From assembly GCA_001874155.1 (NCBI GenBank), contig MPDB01000004.1, forward strand, positions 62,001-126,000: a stretch of DNA of 64,000 nt. Direction: 5' to 3'. How positions within the stretch are numbered: position 1 is the stretch's first letter; the number at the start of each line of letters is the position of its first letter. This document shows positions 1 to 8,895 of the stretch, piece after piece. Origin of the DNA: Vibrio sp. MedPE-SWchi. GTDB lineage: Bacteria > Pseudomonadota > Gammaproteobacteria > Enterobacterales > Vibrionaceae. The translations under genes and the position numbers were made by a program. The notes below the pieces were generated by a model. That model ran no database searches. It had not been told where the DNA came from and saw only the letters and a program-made list of their open reading frames with translations.

Positions 1-749
1 GAGAAGCGAATGCTGGCTTTGAATCTGGGCTTATGGACAGCCAAAATCAACAGTTCTATCGTCAAATGCTGGATGACCAAATGTCGAGCGAGCTAAGCTC
101 ATCAGGCTCATTAGGATTAGCAGACATGATTGTCGCTCAGTTGAGCACGGGTTCAATTGAGAACAGCAGTGCCGCAGCAAAAGACGGTAATTTTGAAGAG
201 ATAATGGACAGAGTTCAGCGTAATCGAGAACTTAGAGAGTCTTCCCCTACGTTAGAATTAGCATCTACAAAAGACGCTCAACCTACCTCTTTTGAATCCC
301 CAGAAAGTTTTGTTGCCTCCATGAAGCCATATGCTGAACAAGCCGCGAAAGCACTGGGTGTTGATTCTTCACTGCTTCTTGCTCAAGCCGCACTAGAAAC
401 GGGTTGGGGGCAAAAAGTGACCCAAAACTCCCGTGGCAGCAGTAATAATCTATTCAACATCAAAGCGGATAGAAGCTGGCAAGGGGATAAAGTTGCCACC
501 CAAACACTTGAGTATCATGGTGGAGTGCCAGTTAAAGAGCACGCAGCCTTCCGCTCTTATGATAGCTACCAAGATAGTTTTAACGACTATGTTCGATTCT
601 TGAATCAGAACCCACGTTACAACACGGCACTGCAACAAACCGGCAATTCTGAAGAGTTCATTCGAGGAATTCATAAAGCAGGTTACGCGACTGATCCCCT
701 TTACGCAGAGAAAATATTAAGCGTTAAGCAGCGTATTGATAAAATGTAG
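1..749 (+). CDS. flgJ: FlgJ, flagellar rod-cap / peptidoglycan hydrolase (5' truncated by window)
   Basis: The reading frame is open from base 3, ahead of the first ATG at 33, so the real start lies outside the window. The N-terminal part (FYRQMLDDQMSSELS) matches the FlgJ rod-binding domain. The C-terminal ~150 residues form a glucosaminidase-type domain with the catalytic-Glu context AALETGWGQ and a later Y/F-rich NDYVRFL region. FlgJ caps the growing rod in the periplasm and opens the cell wall for it. It is the last gene of the upstream flg rod/hook operon, since a terminator follows directly and flgK has its own promoter. Confidence 0.93.
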   Translation, partial: EANAGFESGLMDSQNQQFYRQMLDDQMSSELSSSGSLGLADMIVAQLSTGSIENSSAAAKDGNFEEIMDRVQRNRELRESSPTLELASTKDAQPTSFESPESFVASMKPYAEQAAKALGVDSSLLLAQAALETGWGQKVTQNSRGSSNNLFNIKADRSWQGDKVATQTLEYHGGVPVKEHAAFRSYDSYQDSFNDYVRFLNQNPRYNTALQQTGNSEEFIRGIHKAGYATDPLYAEKILSVKQRIDKM

Positions 750-789
750 TTAAGCGTGGCTTTGACTCAATGAGTTCCAATCGAAACAG

Positions 790-815
790 AGGCTTACATC
801 ATGTGAGCCTTTTTT
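790..815 (+). terminator. Rho-independent terminator after flgJ
   Basis: Inverted repeat AGGCTTACAT / ATGTGAGCCT followed by a T-run. It separates the rod/hook operon from flgKL. Confidence 0.8.
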
Positions 816-843
816 ATTTCTAAATCCCCAGCAGTCTCACATC

Positions 844-859
844 TGGCATACATATTGCA
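844..859 (+). promoter_or_regulatory. Sigma-54 promoter of flgKL
   Basis: TGGCATA-CATA-TTGCA matches the -24/-12 consensus TGGCACG-N4-TTGCW with GG and GC exactly 12 bp apart. It lies 57 bp upstream of the flgK ATG. This agrees with flgKL being an FlrC-activated class III operon in vibrios (family knowledge). Confidence 0.8.
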
Positions 860-915
860 ATTCTTCTTATAGCATATCGGTATTTACCGGTTTTCTTATT
901 CTATTTGGGGGTTGC

Positions 916-2790
916 ATGGCGTCGGATCTTCTGAATCTAGGAACACAAAGTGTTCTTACCGCTCAGAGACAACTAAACACCACCGGGCATAATATTTCTA
1001 ATGCCAATACAGATGGTTATAGCCGACAGTCTATTATCCAAGGAACCAACGCGCCTCGACAATATGGTGGCGAAACCTACGGCATGGGCGTCCATGTGGA
1101 AAAAGTTCGCCGCTCTTGGGATCAGTTTGCCGTTAACGAACTCAATGTTGCAACCACCAATCACTCGTTCAAAACCGACACAGAAGAAAACCTCGATATG
1201 CTATCGAGCATGCTCTCCTCTGTCGCGTCTAAGAAAATCCCCGAGAACCTCAATGAGTGGTATGACTCAGTGAAAACACTTGCGGATAGCCCGAACGATG
1301 TCGGTTCGAGAAAGGTCGTGCTTGAAAAAGCAGGCTTGATCACCAAAAACCTAAATGATTTCCATGAAACGATCCGTCTTCAATCTGATGTTTCAAACAA
1401 GAAGCTCGATCTTGGTTTAGAGCGAATCAATCAGCTGGCCCTTGAATTACGAGACACTCAGCGCTTGATGATGCGCACGCCTGGGCCGCACAACGACCTT
1501 ATGGATCAACATGAGAAGTTAGTTTCAGAGCTTTCCGAATACACCAAAGTGACGGTGACAGCGCGTAAGCATGGCGAAGGATTCAACATTCACATTGGTA
1601 ATGGTCACACGTTGGTATCAGGTACAGAAGCAAGCCAACTGAAAATGATCGATGGTTACCCCGATGTTCATCAGCATCGTCTCGCGATTGTTGAAGGGAA
1701 GGGCATTAAAGCTATTACCTCTAAAGATATTGATGGCAAGCTTGGCGCATTACTCGAAATGCGCGACAAGCACATCCCATATTTGATGGATGAGCTAGGC
1801 AGAATGTCGACCGCCTTTTCTTATGAAGTGAATAAACTTCAATCGCAAGGTTTGGATCTACGTGGCAACGTCGGTGGCCTTATCTTTACCGATGTAAACG
1901 AAGATAGGCTAACCAAAAACAGAGTCGTCACCGCTTCGGATTCAAAAGCGGACCTCGCGGTCTTTATTGAAGATACCAGTCAGTTGAAAGGCGGTGAGTA
2001 CTCTTTGCAATACAATGGAAGTGAGTATTTTGTCACGCGTCCATCAGGCGAGCGTCTTGTCGTACCTCAACAGAATAATTCGCTGTACGTGGACGGCGTG
2101 CGAATTGAAATTCGTCAAAACTTGGAGGCGGGTGAGCGAGTGCTTATCCGTCCAACGCGCAATGGTGCCGCCGATATTCAAATGGCAACGAATGACCCTA
2201 CCGCAATTGCCGCGCAAAGCTTTAAAGCGTCAACTTCTTTTGCTCAAGGCTCAGCCAAATTTAAGATCTTACAAGTGGGTAACGTAAAAGAGTTTGAAGT
2301 GATCGTTGCACCAACCGGCGATCAGTTTGCAGTGACCGACACCAAAGGAAATATTCTCCTAGAGCCTAAGCCGTATCCACCGACCGGTCCTGTAGAGGTT
2401 CAGGGTACGATATTTAGTTTGAGCCAAGGTGCTATTGCCAACGATAAGTTTACGGCAAACCTTATCCCCTCTGAAGGTGATAACGGCAACCTACTAAAAA
2501 TGCAAAATATTCAGACCGATAAGAAGCTGAATGACAATGAATCTACGGTACTGGATATCTACCACAACCTGAATACGGATGTCGGGCTGCAAATGTCGAC
2601 CGCTTCTCGCCTTGCTGATGTCGCTCAGCTAGAAAAGCAGGGAGCTCAGGAGAGAATCGCGTCAATTTCTGGGGTTAACCTAGATGAAGAAGCCGCCAAT
2701 ATGATGAAATTTCAACACGCTTATATGGCGTCATCTCGCATCATGCAAACGGCTAATGACACCTTTAATACTATCTTGGCATTGCGTTAG
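916..2790 (+). CDS. flgK: FlgK, flagellar hook-filament junction protein 1 (HAP1)
   Basis: 624 residues. The N-terminus (LNLGTQSVLTAQRQLNTTGHNISNANTDGYSRQ) carries the classic flagellar rod/hook/HAP signature with the ANTDGYSRQ motif. The C-terminus (ISGVNLDEEAANMMKFQHAYMASSRIMQTANDTFNTIL) is the matching coiled-coil end. FlgK sits between hook and filament and is exported by the flagellar type III system, so it has no signal peptide. ATG 916 is preceded by a G-rich SD (TTGGGGG). flgL follows after 13 bp in the same operon under the sigma-54 promoter at 844. Confidence 0.97.
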   Translation: MASDLLNLGTQSVLTAQRQLNTTGHNISNANTDGYSRQSIIQGTNAPRQYGGETYGMGVHVEKVRRSWDQFAVNELNVATTNHSFKTDTEENLDMLSSMLSSVASKKIPENLNEWYDSVKTLADSPNDVGSRKVVLEKAGLITKNLNDFHETIRLQSDVSNKKLDLGLERINQLALELRDTQRLMMRTPGPHNDLMDQHEKLVSELSEYTKVTVTARKHGEGFNIHIGNGHTLVSGTEASQLKMIDGYPDVHQHRLAIVEGKGIKAITSKDIDGKLGALLEMRDKHIPYLMDELGRMSTAFSYEVNKLQSQGLDLRGNVGGLIFTDVNEDRLTKNRVVTASDSKADLAVFIEDTSQLKGGEYSLQYNGSEYFVTRPSGERLVVPQQNNSLYVDGVRIEIRQNLEAGERVLIRPTRNGAADIQMATNDPTAIAAQSFKASTSFAQGSAKFKILQVGNVKEFEVIVAPTGDQFAVTDTKGNILLEPKPYPPTGPVEVQGTIFSLSQGAIANDKFTANLIPSEGDNGNLLKMQNIQTDKKLNDNESTVLDIYHNLNTDVGLQMSTASRLADVAQLEKQGAQERIASISGVNLDEEAANMMKFQHAYMASSRIMQTANDTFNTILALR

Positions 2791-2803
2791 GGGAGGCAGA
2801 TAA

Positions 2804-3997
2804 ATGTTAAATCGAATTTCAAGCTTCCATAACTATCAGTCAGTGCAGAATGACTTGCGCCGACAAGAGACCAAAATTCACCATAATCAAGCTCAGCTTG
2901 CTTCTGGTAAAAAGTTAATGAAAGCGAGCGATAACCCGCTTGCAACCCACTATATCCAAAATGTTGGTCAGCAATCAGAGCAGTTAAGGCAGTACGTTGA
3001 CGCTATCGTATTGGTTCGAAACCGTCTAGAACACCACGAAGTGATTATTTCTAATGCGGAAAGCTTTGCCGACGAAACCAAACGAACGGTAATGGAAATG
3101 ATCAACGGTTCTTTGTCATCTGAAGACAGACATGCAAAAAAGCGTGAGATACAAGAACTGGCAAACAATTTCTTGAATTTAGTGAACGTCCAAGATGAGT
3201 CCGGTAACTATATATTTGCTGGGACAAAACCTAAGAATCAGCCTTTCTTCCGTGATAATGATGGCACCGTGAGCTACTCCGGAGACGACTACCAACGCAA
3301 GATGAAGGTATCCAATACGTTGGAAATGGCAATCAATGATCCAGGCAGCAAGCTGTTCATGGAAATTGATAACCCATTCGGGCATTACGAACCCGAATAT
3401 CAATTAAATGATGCGTCGGAGCTGCTGTTAGAGCGCGCCACCAACGTTGAGCCAGCCGATGATTCAACGTATCGAGTCACTTTTGTAGATATGGATAACG
3501 GCAAGTTTGGTTATCAACTTGAAAAGGATGGCAGTGTTGTAAAAGCCGATGAATTCGACGCTTCACAAGGTATTCGTTATGAAGGCCTTACTATTCAGGT
3601 TAAAGGTCAAATAAGCAAGAGTGACACGATTACACTTGAGCCTAGAAAAACCTATTCGATTTTTGACAGCTTTCAAAAGGCGATGGATCTGTCAGAGAAC
3701 TCGGTGTCAGATACCAATAGCACGGCAAAGTTACATCAGATTACGGAAGAGTTTCATTCGGCATTTATTCATTTAAATAAAGCTCGCACAGATGTGGGGG
3801 CTAGGCTGAATACCCTGGATATACAAGAGCAGCAGCATGAAGACTTTAAGTTAACTCTGGCTAAATCGAAGAGTAATTTTGAAGACTTAGATTATGCGGA
3901 AGCCGTGATTGAATTCAATGAGAATTCGCGAGCGTTACAAGCATCGCAGCAAGCTTTTGGTAAAACCAAAGACTTAACTTTATTTAATTACATCTAG
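2804..3997 (+). CDS. flgL: FlgL, flagellar hook-filament junction protein 3 (HAP3)
   Basis: 397 residues. A flagellin-like N-terminus (QNDLRRQETKIHHNQAQLASGKKLMKASDNP) and C-terminus (ALQASQQAFGKTKDLTLFNYI) flank a variable centre, as in FlgL. It joins FlgK to the filament. ATG 2804 follows the SD GGGGAGGCAGATAA, 13 bp after flgK, so the two are co-transcribed. The next gene, flaA, has its own promoter. Confidence 0.96.
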   Translation: MLNRISSFHNYQSVQNDLRRQETKIHHNQAQLASGKKLMKASDNPLATHYIQNVGQQSEQLRQYVDAIVLVRNRLEHHEVIISNAESFADETKRTVMEMINGSLSSEDRHAKKREIQELANNFLNLVNVQDESGNYIFAGTKPKNQPFFRDNDGTVSYSGDDYQRKMKVSNTLEMAINDPGSKLFMEIDNPFGHYEPEYQLNDASELLLERATNVEPADDSTYRVTFVDMDNGKFGYQLEKDGSVVKADEFDASQGIRYEGLTIQVKGQISKSDTITLEPRKTYSIFDSFQKAMDLSENSVSDTNSTAKLHQITEEFHSAFIHLNKARTDVGARLNTLDIQEQQHEDFKLTLAKSKSNFEDLDYAEAVIEFNENSRALQASQQAFGKTKDLTLFNYI

Positions 3998-4050
3998 TTT
4001 TGATGCCTGCCATACGTGCTATGCCGTATGTGCCACTGGATGAATTTTCA

Positions 4051-4083
4051 TGCCGCTAAAACAAGAGTTTTGTTAAAGCGGCA
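4051..4083. repeat. Inverted repeat, possible weak flgL terminator
   Basis: TGCCGCT ... AGCGGCA is a perfect 7-bp stem with an inner ACAA/TTGT pair. No U-tract follows, so termination is uncertain. Confidence 0.5.
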
Positions 4084-4208
4084 AGCAAGCGGCAATGACT
4101 GTTTGTTCTGCCATAGCTTATCGAGATGTAAAGTCATGGTATCGCATGTAATAAACCTAACGTATTGATTTTGGTTATTATTTGTTAGAAGTAAAATTGG
4201 TTAAAAAG

Positions 4209-4225
4209 TTGGCACATTACTTGTA
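4209..4225 (+). promoter_or_regulatory. Sigma-54 promoter of the first flagellin gene
   Basis: TTGGCACA-TTAC-TTGTA fits the -24/-12 element; the -12 dinucleotide is GT instead of GC. In V. cholerae only flaA among the flagellins is sigma-54 dependent, which matches the position here and the protein match to FlaA. Confidence 0.72.
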
Positions 4226-4363
4226 TTAACTTAGTAACAGTGAAAATAAAGATAAATAGACTTGTAGTTATACAGGTTTAGCAAGGCAATTACGGTCAGT
4301 GCTTCCAAATGAGATTAAGCTGGCCGCTTCGCAAGCACTTGCGAACTCACTAGGAGAGCAAAT

Positions 4364-5503
4364 ATGACCATTACAGTAAACACAAACGTAGCAGCGTTAA
4401 CCGCTCAGCGTTATTTAAATAAGGCCACCGGTGAACTCAATACGTCAATGGAACGTTTGTCCTCTGGTAACCGTATCAACAGTGCAAAAGATGATGCGGC
4501 TGGCCTACAAATTTCAAACCGATTGACGGCGCAGTCCCGTGGTCTAGATGTCGCAATGCGTAATGCCAATGACGGTATTTCTATTGCACAAACGGCGGAA
4601 GGTGCGATGAATGAGTCGACGAGTATTCTACAACGTATTCGTGACCTTTCACTGCAATCGGCTAACGGCACGAACTCTTCATCAGAGCGACAAGCTTTGA
4701 ACGAAGAAGTGGTGGCATTGCAAAATGAATTGAACCGTATCGCGGAAACCACATCATTTGGTGGGCGTAAGCTACTTAATGGTTCGTTCGGCGAAGCATC
4801 ATTCCAAATCGGTGCGAGTTCGGGTGAAGCAATCATCATGGGCTTAACCAGCATCCGTGCAGATGACTTCCGAATGGGTGGTCAATCTTATTTCTCGGAA
4901 AATGGCAAAAGCTCAGACTGGGATGTAGCGCAAGGCGCGAATGACCTCAAATTCGAATTCACCGATAAGAATGGTGAGCTAGTAACGGTTGATATCCTAG
5001 GTAAAGTGGGCGACGACGTTGAAGAACTTGCGACTTACATCAATGGTCAAACAGACTATATCCAGGCGTCTGTTGGTGATGAAGGTAAGCTACAGGTCTT
5101 CATCGCTCAGCCAGAAATTGAAGGTGACTTAGCCATCTCTGGTGGTCTAGCAACGGAACTTGGTCTCAATGGCGGTCCTGGCGCATATACGACGGTCAAA
5201 GACATTGATGTAACAACGGTGACAGGCTCTCAAAATGCAGTCGGTATCGTGGATGCGGCACTGCAATATGTAGACTCACAGCGTGCGGACTTAGGTGCAA
5301 AACAAAACCGTCTAAGCCACAGCATCAATAACTTGGCGAACATCCAAGAGAACGTTGAAGCGTCAAACAGTCGAATTAAAGATACAGATTTCGCGAAAGA
5401 GACCACTCAATTGACGAAATCTCAAATATTGCAACAAGCAGGTACGTCAATACTTGCTCAAGCTAAACAGTTGCCAAACTCTGCAATAACGTTGTTGCAG
5501 TAG
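4364..5503 (+). CDS. flaA: Polar flagellin, FlaA type
   Basis: 379 residues with the conserved flagellin D0/D1 ends: [26 protein letters not shown] near the N-terminus and [39 protein letters not shown] at the C-terminus, flanking a variable centre. It ends in LLQ, whereas the three other flagellins here end in LG. Its N-terminus ([21 protein letters not shown]) and [15 protein letters not shown] region agree with my memory of V. cholerae FlaA, the essential core flagellin. SD AGGAG precedes ATG 4364. The sigma-54 promoter at 4209 sets it apart from the sigma-28 flagellins. Confidence 0.93.
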   Translation: MTITVNTNVAALTAQRYLNKATGELNTSMERLSSGNRINSAKDDAAGLQISNRLTAQSRGLDVAMRNANDGISIAQTAEGAMNESTSILQRIRDLSLQSANGTNSSSERQALNEEVVALQNELNRIAETTSFGGRKLLNGSFGEASFQIGASSGEAIIMGLTSIRADDFRMGGQSYFSENGKSSDWDVAQGANDLKFEFTDKNGELVTVDILGKVGDDVEELATYINGQTDYIQASVGDEGKLQVFIAQPEIEGDLAISGGLATELGLNGGPGAYTTVKDIDVTTVTGSQNAVGIVDAALQYVDSQRADLGAKQNRLSHSINNLANIQENVEASNSRIKDTDFAKETTQLTKSQILQQAGTSILAQAKQLPNSAITLLQ

Positions 5504-5696
5504 TAATTGGACTTTTACCTTAGTTACACAGACGTGAGTAATAGGTAAAACCCAAGGCAAAGTGTGATTATTATTGGATAGTTAAGCTCTCTCAGATTTA
5601 CCCTGCTTAGTTGTTCTTACGATAACCATGCGCCCCGGTCAGTCGGTATGTGATCATTTCTCTTGATCTCCGCACAAGACGCCGGCTAACCAAACT

Positions 5697-5731
5697 AGCC
5701 CCGGTTCTCTCAAAGGAAAAGGGGCTTTTTC
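5697..5731 (+). terminator. Terminator after flaA
   Basis: AGCCCC ... GGGGCT stem with a long loop, followed by TTTTT. Confidence 0.6.
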
Positions 5732-5871
5732 TTGCCTGTTAACCAAGCAATTCACTTTCTTCGCCCCTCGGCAGGTTTGCTGGTTTCTTTAATCTATTTT
5801 TCCATTTATGTCGGTAACGTCTTGTTATTTCGTTATTTCCCAATTTAATTAATTTTATCTCCTCTTTTTTC

Positions 5872-5898
5872 TAAAGGAATTCTTTTCAAGGTCGCTAA
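5872..5898 (+). promoter_or_regulatory. Sigma-28 (FliA) promoter of flaC
   Basis: TAAAGGAA - N11 - GTCGCTAA against the consensus TAAAGTTT - N11 - GCCGATAA: perfect TAAAG, exact 11-bp spacer, 6/8 at -10. Confidence 0.7.
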
Positions 5899-5922
5899 GA
5901 GTTTACTTTGAGAGAACTAATT

Positions 5923-5945
5923 GGTTTTTCGAGACGTCGGAAACC
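5923..5945 (+). promoter_or_regulatory. flaC 5'-leader hairpin shared with flaD
   Basis: GGTTTTTCGA-GACG-TCGGAAACC folds into a 9-bp stem with one bulged U and a GACG loop. The flaD leader has the same structure with an A in place of one G, so a U-G pair becomes U-A. Confidence 0.55.
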
Positions 5946-5996
5946 GTTCGGATAAGAAAATTTCCGCTCGCCGGAAAATCAATAGGAGAGACCACT

Positions 5997-7130
5997 ATGG
6001 CGGTTAATGTAAATACAAACGTATCTGCGATGACAGCTCAACGTTATTTGAACAGTGCAAATAGCGCCCAGCAAACATCAATGGAACGTCTATCATCAGG
6101 CTTCAAGATTAACAGCGCAAAGGACGATGCGGCAGGTCTTCAGATCTCTAACCGCTTGAACGTTCAAAGCCGAGGCTTAGATGTCGCAGTTCGTAATGCG
6201 AATGACGGTATCTCGATTGCACAGACAGCAGAAGGTGCAATGAACGAGACAACTAACATTCTACAACGTATGCGTGATCTATCACTTCAATCTGCAAACG
6301 GCTCTAACTCAAAATCTGAGCGTGTCGCTATTCAGGAAGAAGTCAGCGCACTTAACAACGAGCTAAATCGTATCGCTGAAACAACCTCGTTTGGTGGTAA
6401 CAAGCTGCTTAACGGTACATTTGATACTAAATCATTCCAGATTGGTTCAGATAACGGCGAAGCGGTGATGTTAACGCTAAACAACATGCGTAGTGATAAT
6501 GCGTTGATGGGTGGTAACAGTTATGTCGCTGCAAATGGCCAAGATAAAGATTGGTCAGTTCAGACGGGCGGTAACGACCTGACGATTGCTTTGACTGATA
6601 AGTTCGGTAACGCACAGAACCTCGCTATTGATGCGAAAGTTGGTGATGATATTGAACAACTTGCGACTTACATCAATGGTCAACAAGACATGATCAAAGC
6701 GTCTGTTGATGAAGATGGCAAACTGCAAATGTATGCTGACAACAACAAAGTTGAAGGTGATGTGACATTTGGTGGCAGTTTAGCGGGTGAACTTGCGATT
6801 GGTGGTCCAACAGCTGTTACGGTTGATACTATTGACGTAACGTCAGTTGGTGGCGCTCAAGAGTCTGTTGCAATTGTCGATTCAGCGTTGAAATTTGTTG
6901 ATAGCCACCGTGCTCAACTTGGTGCTTTCCAAAACCGATTTGACCACGCGATTAACAACTTAGATAACATTAATGAGAACGTTAACGCATCTCAAAGCCG
7001 TATCAAAGATACTGACTTTGCGAAAGAAACAACGGCATTGACTAAGTCTCAGATTCTATCTCAAGCGTCGAGCTCAGTACTTGCTCAAGCTAAACAAGCG
7101 CCAAATTCAGCGCTAGGTTTACTGGGATAG
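5997..7130 (+). CDS. flaC: Polar flagellin, FlaC type
   Basis: 377 residues with flagellin D0/D1 ends; the centre (about 170-290) is variable. The first ~149 residues differ from the flaD product at 62610 by a single residue (S/N at position 23), while the centre diverges. In V. cholerae flaC follows flaA, hence the name. ATG 5997 is preceded by AGGAGAGACCACT. It is monocistronic: own sigma-28 promoter upstream and terminator 30 bp after the stop. It is likely a secondary filament subunit expressed late. Confidence 0.92.
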   Translation: MAVNVNTNVSAMTAQRYLNSANSAQQTSMERLSSGFKINSAKDDAAGLQISNRLNVQSRGLDVAVRNANDGISIAQTAEGAMNETTNILQRMRDLSLQSANGSNSKSERVAIQEEVSALNNELNRIAETTSFGGNKLLNGTFDTKSFQIGSDNGEAVMLTLNNMRSDNALMGGNSYVAANGQDKDWSVQTGGNDLTIALTDKFGNAQNLAIDAKVGDDIEQLATYINGQQDMIKASVDEDGKLQMYADNNKVEGDVTFGGSLAGELAIGGPTAVTVDTIDVTSVGGAQESVAIVDSALKFVDSHRAQLGAFQNRFDHAINNLDNINENVNASQSRIKDTDFAKETTALTKSQILSQASSSVLAQAKQAPNSALGLLG

Positions 7131-7160
7131 AAAGTGGTTTAATCACCTAAGTCTCAAATG

Positions 7161-7186
7161 AAATCCAGCTTCGGCTGGATTTTTTT
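7161..7186 (+). terminator. Terminator after flaC
   Basis: AAATCCAGC-TTCG-GCTGGATTTTTTT: stable UUCG loop and T-run. Confidence 0.9.
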
Positions 7187-7371
7187 GATCGGTACTTTCC
7201 TATCTAGCTGTGCTCGTGTATTTATTTGTTTAAATAAGGCCTGTAAGGTTACCTACAGATAGAAAGGTGGTTGGGTATCTACTAGTGTTGGGTAAACACA
7301 TTGATGCGATTAGGTAGGGTAGAGCGGGAATATCAGCGCGAAAGTTTACTAACTATGTTTTCTAAATTATA

Positions 7372-7410
7372 GAAACAATAAAGCCCAGCAGAACTGGGCT
7401 TTATTGTTTC
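7372..7410 (-). terminator. Terminator of the tRNA operon (also converging side)
   Basis: A 17-bp perfect inverted repeat, GAAACAATAAAGCCCAG / CTGGGCTTTATTGTTTC, with a 5-nt loop. It is A/T-rich on both flanks, so it may work in both directions. Confidence 0.85.
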
Positions 7411-7431
7411 ATCGACAGAGTCGATAAATGA

Positions 7432-7516
7432 TGGTGCGGTCGGAGAGACTTGAACTCTCACACCTTGCGGCGCCAGAACCTAAATCTGGTGCGTCTACCA
7501 ATTCCGCCACGACCGC
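7432..7516 (-). tRNA. tRNA-Leu (anticodon TAG)
   Basis: 85 nt including encoded CCA. Acceptor GCGGTCG/CGACCGC, long variable arm, anticodon loop TTTAGGT giving TAG, T-arm GTTCAAGTC. Last gene of the nine-tRNA transcript. The ORF track entries here (GSGAARCESSSLSDR) are tRNA shadows. Confidence 0.96.
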
Positions 7517-7609
7517 AGCAAACTTTGTAGTTATATCGATGATTGGTGAGTCAATATAACGTTGTGCTCTTTGTTTTCGTTTAATACTCAAACCAAGAGT
7601 TGTAAATAG

Positions 7610-7684
7610 TGGCTGGGCTACCTGGATTCGAACCAGGGAATGCTGGCATCAAAAGCCAGTGCCTTACCGCTTGGCGATAGCCCA
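7610..7684 (-). tRNA. tRNA-Gln (anticodon TTG)
   Basis: 75 nt with CCA. Acceptor TGGGCTA/TAGCCCA; anticodon arm CTGGC-TTTTGAT-GCCAG gives TTG. Identical to the copy at 8284. Confidence 0.96.
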
Positions 7685-7733
7685 ACAAAATGTTTTAAAA
7701 TCTCAGTGAGATTTACAGACATTATCTGAATAA

Positions 7734-7818
7734 TGGTGCGGTCGGAGAGACTTGAACTCTCACACCTTGCGGCGCCAGAACCTAAATCTGGTGCGTCTAC
7801 CAATTCCGCCACGACCGC
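7734..7818 (-). tRNA. tRNA-Leu (anticodon TAG)
   Basis: Same sequence as the copy at 7432, CCA encoded. Confidence 0.96.
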
Positions 7819-7868
7819 AGCAAACTTTGTGGTTATATCGACGATTGGTGAGTCAATATAACGTTGTA

Positions 7869-7945
7869 TGGTGGCTACTGCGGGATTTGAACCTGCGACC
7901 CCATCATTATGAGTGATGTGCTCTAACCAACTGAGCTAAGTAGCC
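7869..7945 (-). tRNA. tRNA-Met, elongator (anticodon CAT)
   Basis: 77 nt with CCA. Anticodon arm CATCA-CTCATAA-TGATG. The T-stem has an A-C mismatch as in E. coli elongator tRNA-Met, and the acceptor is GGCTACT, fully paired, unlike initiator tRNA. Confidence 0.94.
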
Positions 7946-7975
7946 AAAACAGTGTCTACACACTATTTTAATGTA

Positions 7976-8060
7976 TGGTGCGGTCGGAGAGACTTGAACT
8001 CTCACACCTTGCGGCGCCAGAACCTAAATCTGGTGCGTCTACCAATTCCGCCACGACCGC
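7976..8060 (-). tRNA. tRNA-Leu (anticodon TAG)
   Basis: Third identical Leu-TAG copy. Confidence 0.96.
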
Positions 8061-8126
8061 AGCAAGCTTTTACTCTAGCTAAGAGTGTAGTCATATCGAC
8101 GATTGGTGAGTCAATATAACATTGTA

Positions 8127-8203
8127 TGGTGGCTACTGCGGGATTTGAACCTGCGACCCCATCATTATGAGTGATGTGCTCTAACCAACTGAGCTAAGTA
8201 GCC
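8127..8203 (-). tRNA. tRNA-Met, elongator (anticodon CAT)
   Basis: Identical to the copy at 7869. Confidence 0.94.
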
Positions 8204-8283
8204 ATCTTTTCGAGCGAGACAATATAATCAATCTCACTGCAAGTGTCACCCTCTTTTTCAAGATAAATGCCACTTTTAAAGTG

Positions 8284-8358
8284 TGGCTGGGCTACCTGGA
8301 TTCGAACCAGGGAATGCTGGCATCAAAAGCCAGTGCCTTACCGCTTGGCGATAGCCCA
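8284..8358 (-). tRNA. tRNA-Gln (anticodon TTG)
   Basis: Identical to the copy at 7610. Confidence 0.96.
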
Positions 8359-8387
8359 ACAATGATATCAATTAAGATATCTCAATA

Positions 8388-8472
8388 TGGTGCGGACGGA
8401 GAGACTTGAACTCTCACACCTTGCGGCGCCAGAACCTAAATCTGGTGCGTCTACCAATTCCGCCACGTCCGC
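8388..8472 (-). tRNA. tRNA-Leu (anticodon TAG), acceptor variant
   Basis: Same body as the other Leu copies, but acceptor GCGGACG/CGTCCGC: the fifth pair is A-T instead of T-A, a compensated double change. Confidence 0.96.
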
Positions 8473-8528
8473 ATTATTTCCTAAAAACTCATGTTCGCAC
8501 ATAAATACAAAAATAAGTGCTTAGGAAA

Positions 8529-8605
8529 TGGTGGCTACTGCGGGATTTGAACCTGCGACCCCATCATTATGAGTGATGTGCTCTAACCAACTGAGCTAAG
8601 TAGCC
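8529..8605 (-). tRNA. tRNA-Met, elongator (anticodon CAT)
   Basis: First gene of the transcript, identical to the other Met copies. It starts about 45 nt downstream of the -10 element. Confidence 0.94.
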
Positions 8606-8657
8606 AATACCAAATTGTCTTTCCCTTCAAGAGCGTGTCTTGTTGGGAACGGGGCGC

Positions 8658-8686
8658 ATTATGCGTAGTTGCGTGAAAACCGTCAA
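8658..8686 (-). promoter_or_regulatory. Sigma-70 promoter of the tRNA operon
   Basis: On the minus strand, TTGACG - N17 - CATAAT followed by the GC-rich discriminator GCGCCCC. That discriminator is the hallmark of stringently controlled stable-RNA promoters. Confidence 0.85.
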
Positions 8687-8826
8687 TAGTTTTTTGTAAT
8701 AAATCCAGATAAATCTATCGTTCGGTTTCTTTTTGAACAAAGCGCTGTGTTTGTGATCGAAAAGTGGTTGTGAATCAGCGAAAATAGTCAGGTTAACAAT
8801 TAATGTGTAAAGCGTTACTAACTGTT

Positions 8827-8861
8827 AAAAACAAAAGAGCCAGCTTGATTGCTGACTCTTT
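8827..8861 (-). terminator. Terminator after ychF
   Basis: Minus strand AAGAGtCAGC-AATCAA-GCTGgCTCTT followed by TTGTTTTT. Confidence 0.75.
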
Positions 8862-8895
8862 ATACACATTAGTTAAGTGGGGCTAACTTATTGAA

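Larger units (their letters stand above)
3998..4363 (+). other. flgL-flaA intergenic region
   Basis: No ORF is supported here. It contains a small hairpin (CATACG...CGTATG), a longer inverted repeat at 4051-4083, and the flaA sigma-54 promoter at 4209-4225. The leader from promoter to ATG is about 130 nt. Confidence 0.7.
5504..5996 (+). other. flaA-flaC intergenic region
   Basis: 493 bp with no supportable gene; the longest ATG ORF I tried, starting at the ATGCGCCCCGG around 5630, is 12 codons. It holds the flaA terminator (5697-5731), the flaC sigma-28 promoter (5872-5898) and a leader hairpin (5923-5945). Confidence 0.7.
7131..7431. other. flaC-tRNA intergenic region
   Basis: Holds the two converging terminators (7161-7186 and 7372-7410). 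The ~185 bp between them show no gene or clear signal. Confidence 0.7.

Noticed and set aside
4411-4854. 147-aa ORF antisense to flaA
   Set aside because: Shadow of a highly conserved flagellin coding region; no SD or independent support.
7409-7812. Two ORFs containing GSGAARCESSSLSDR
   Set aside because: They are translations across tRNA-Leu genes, not proteins.
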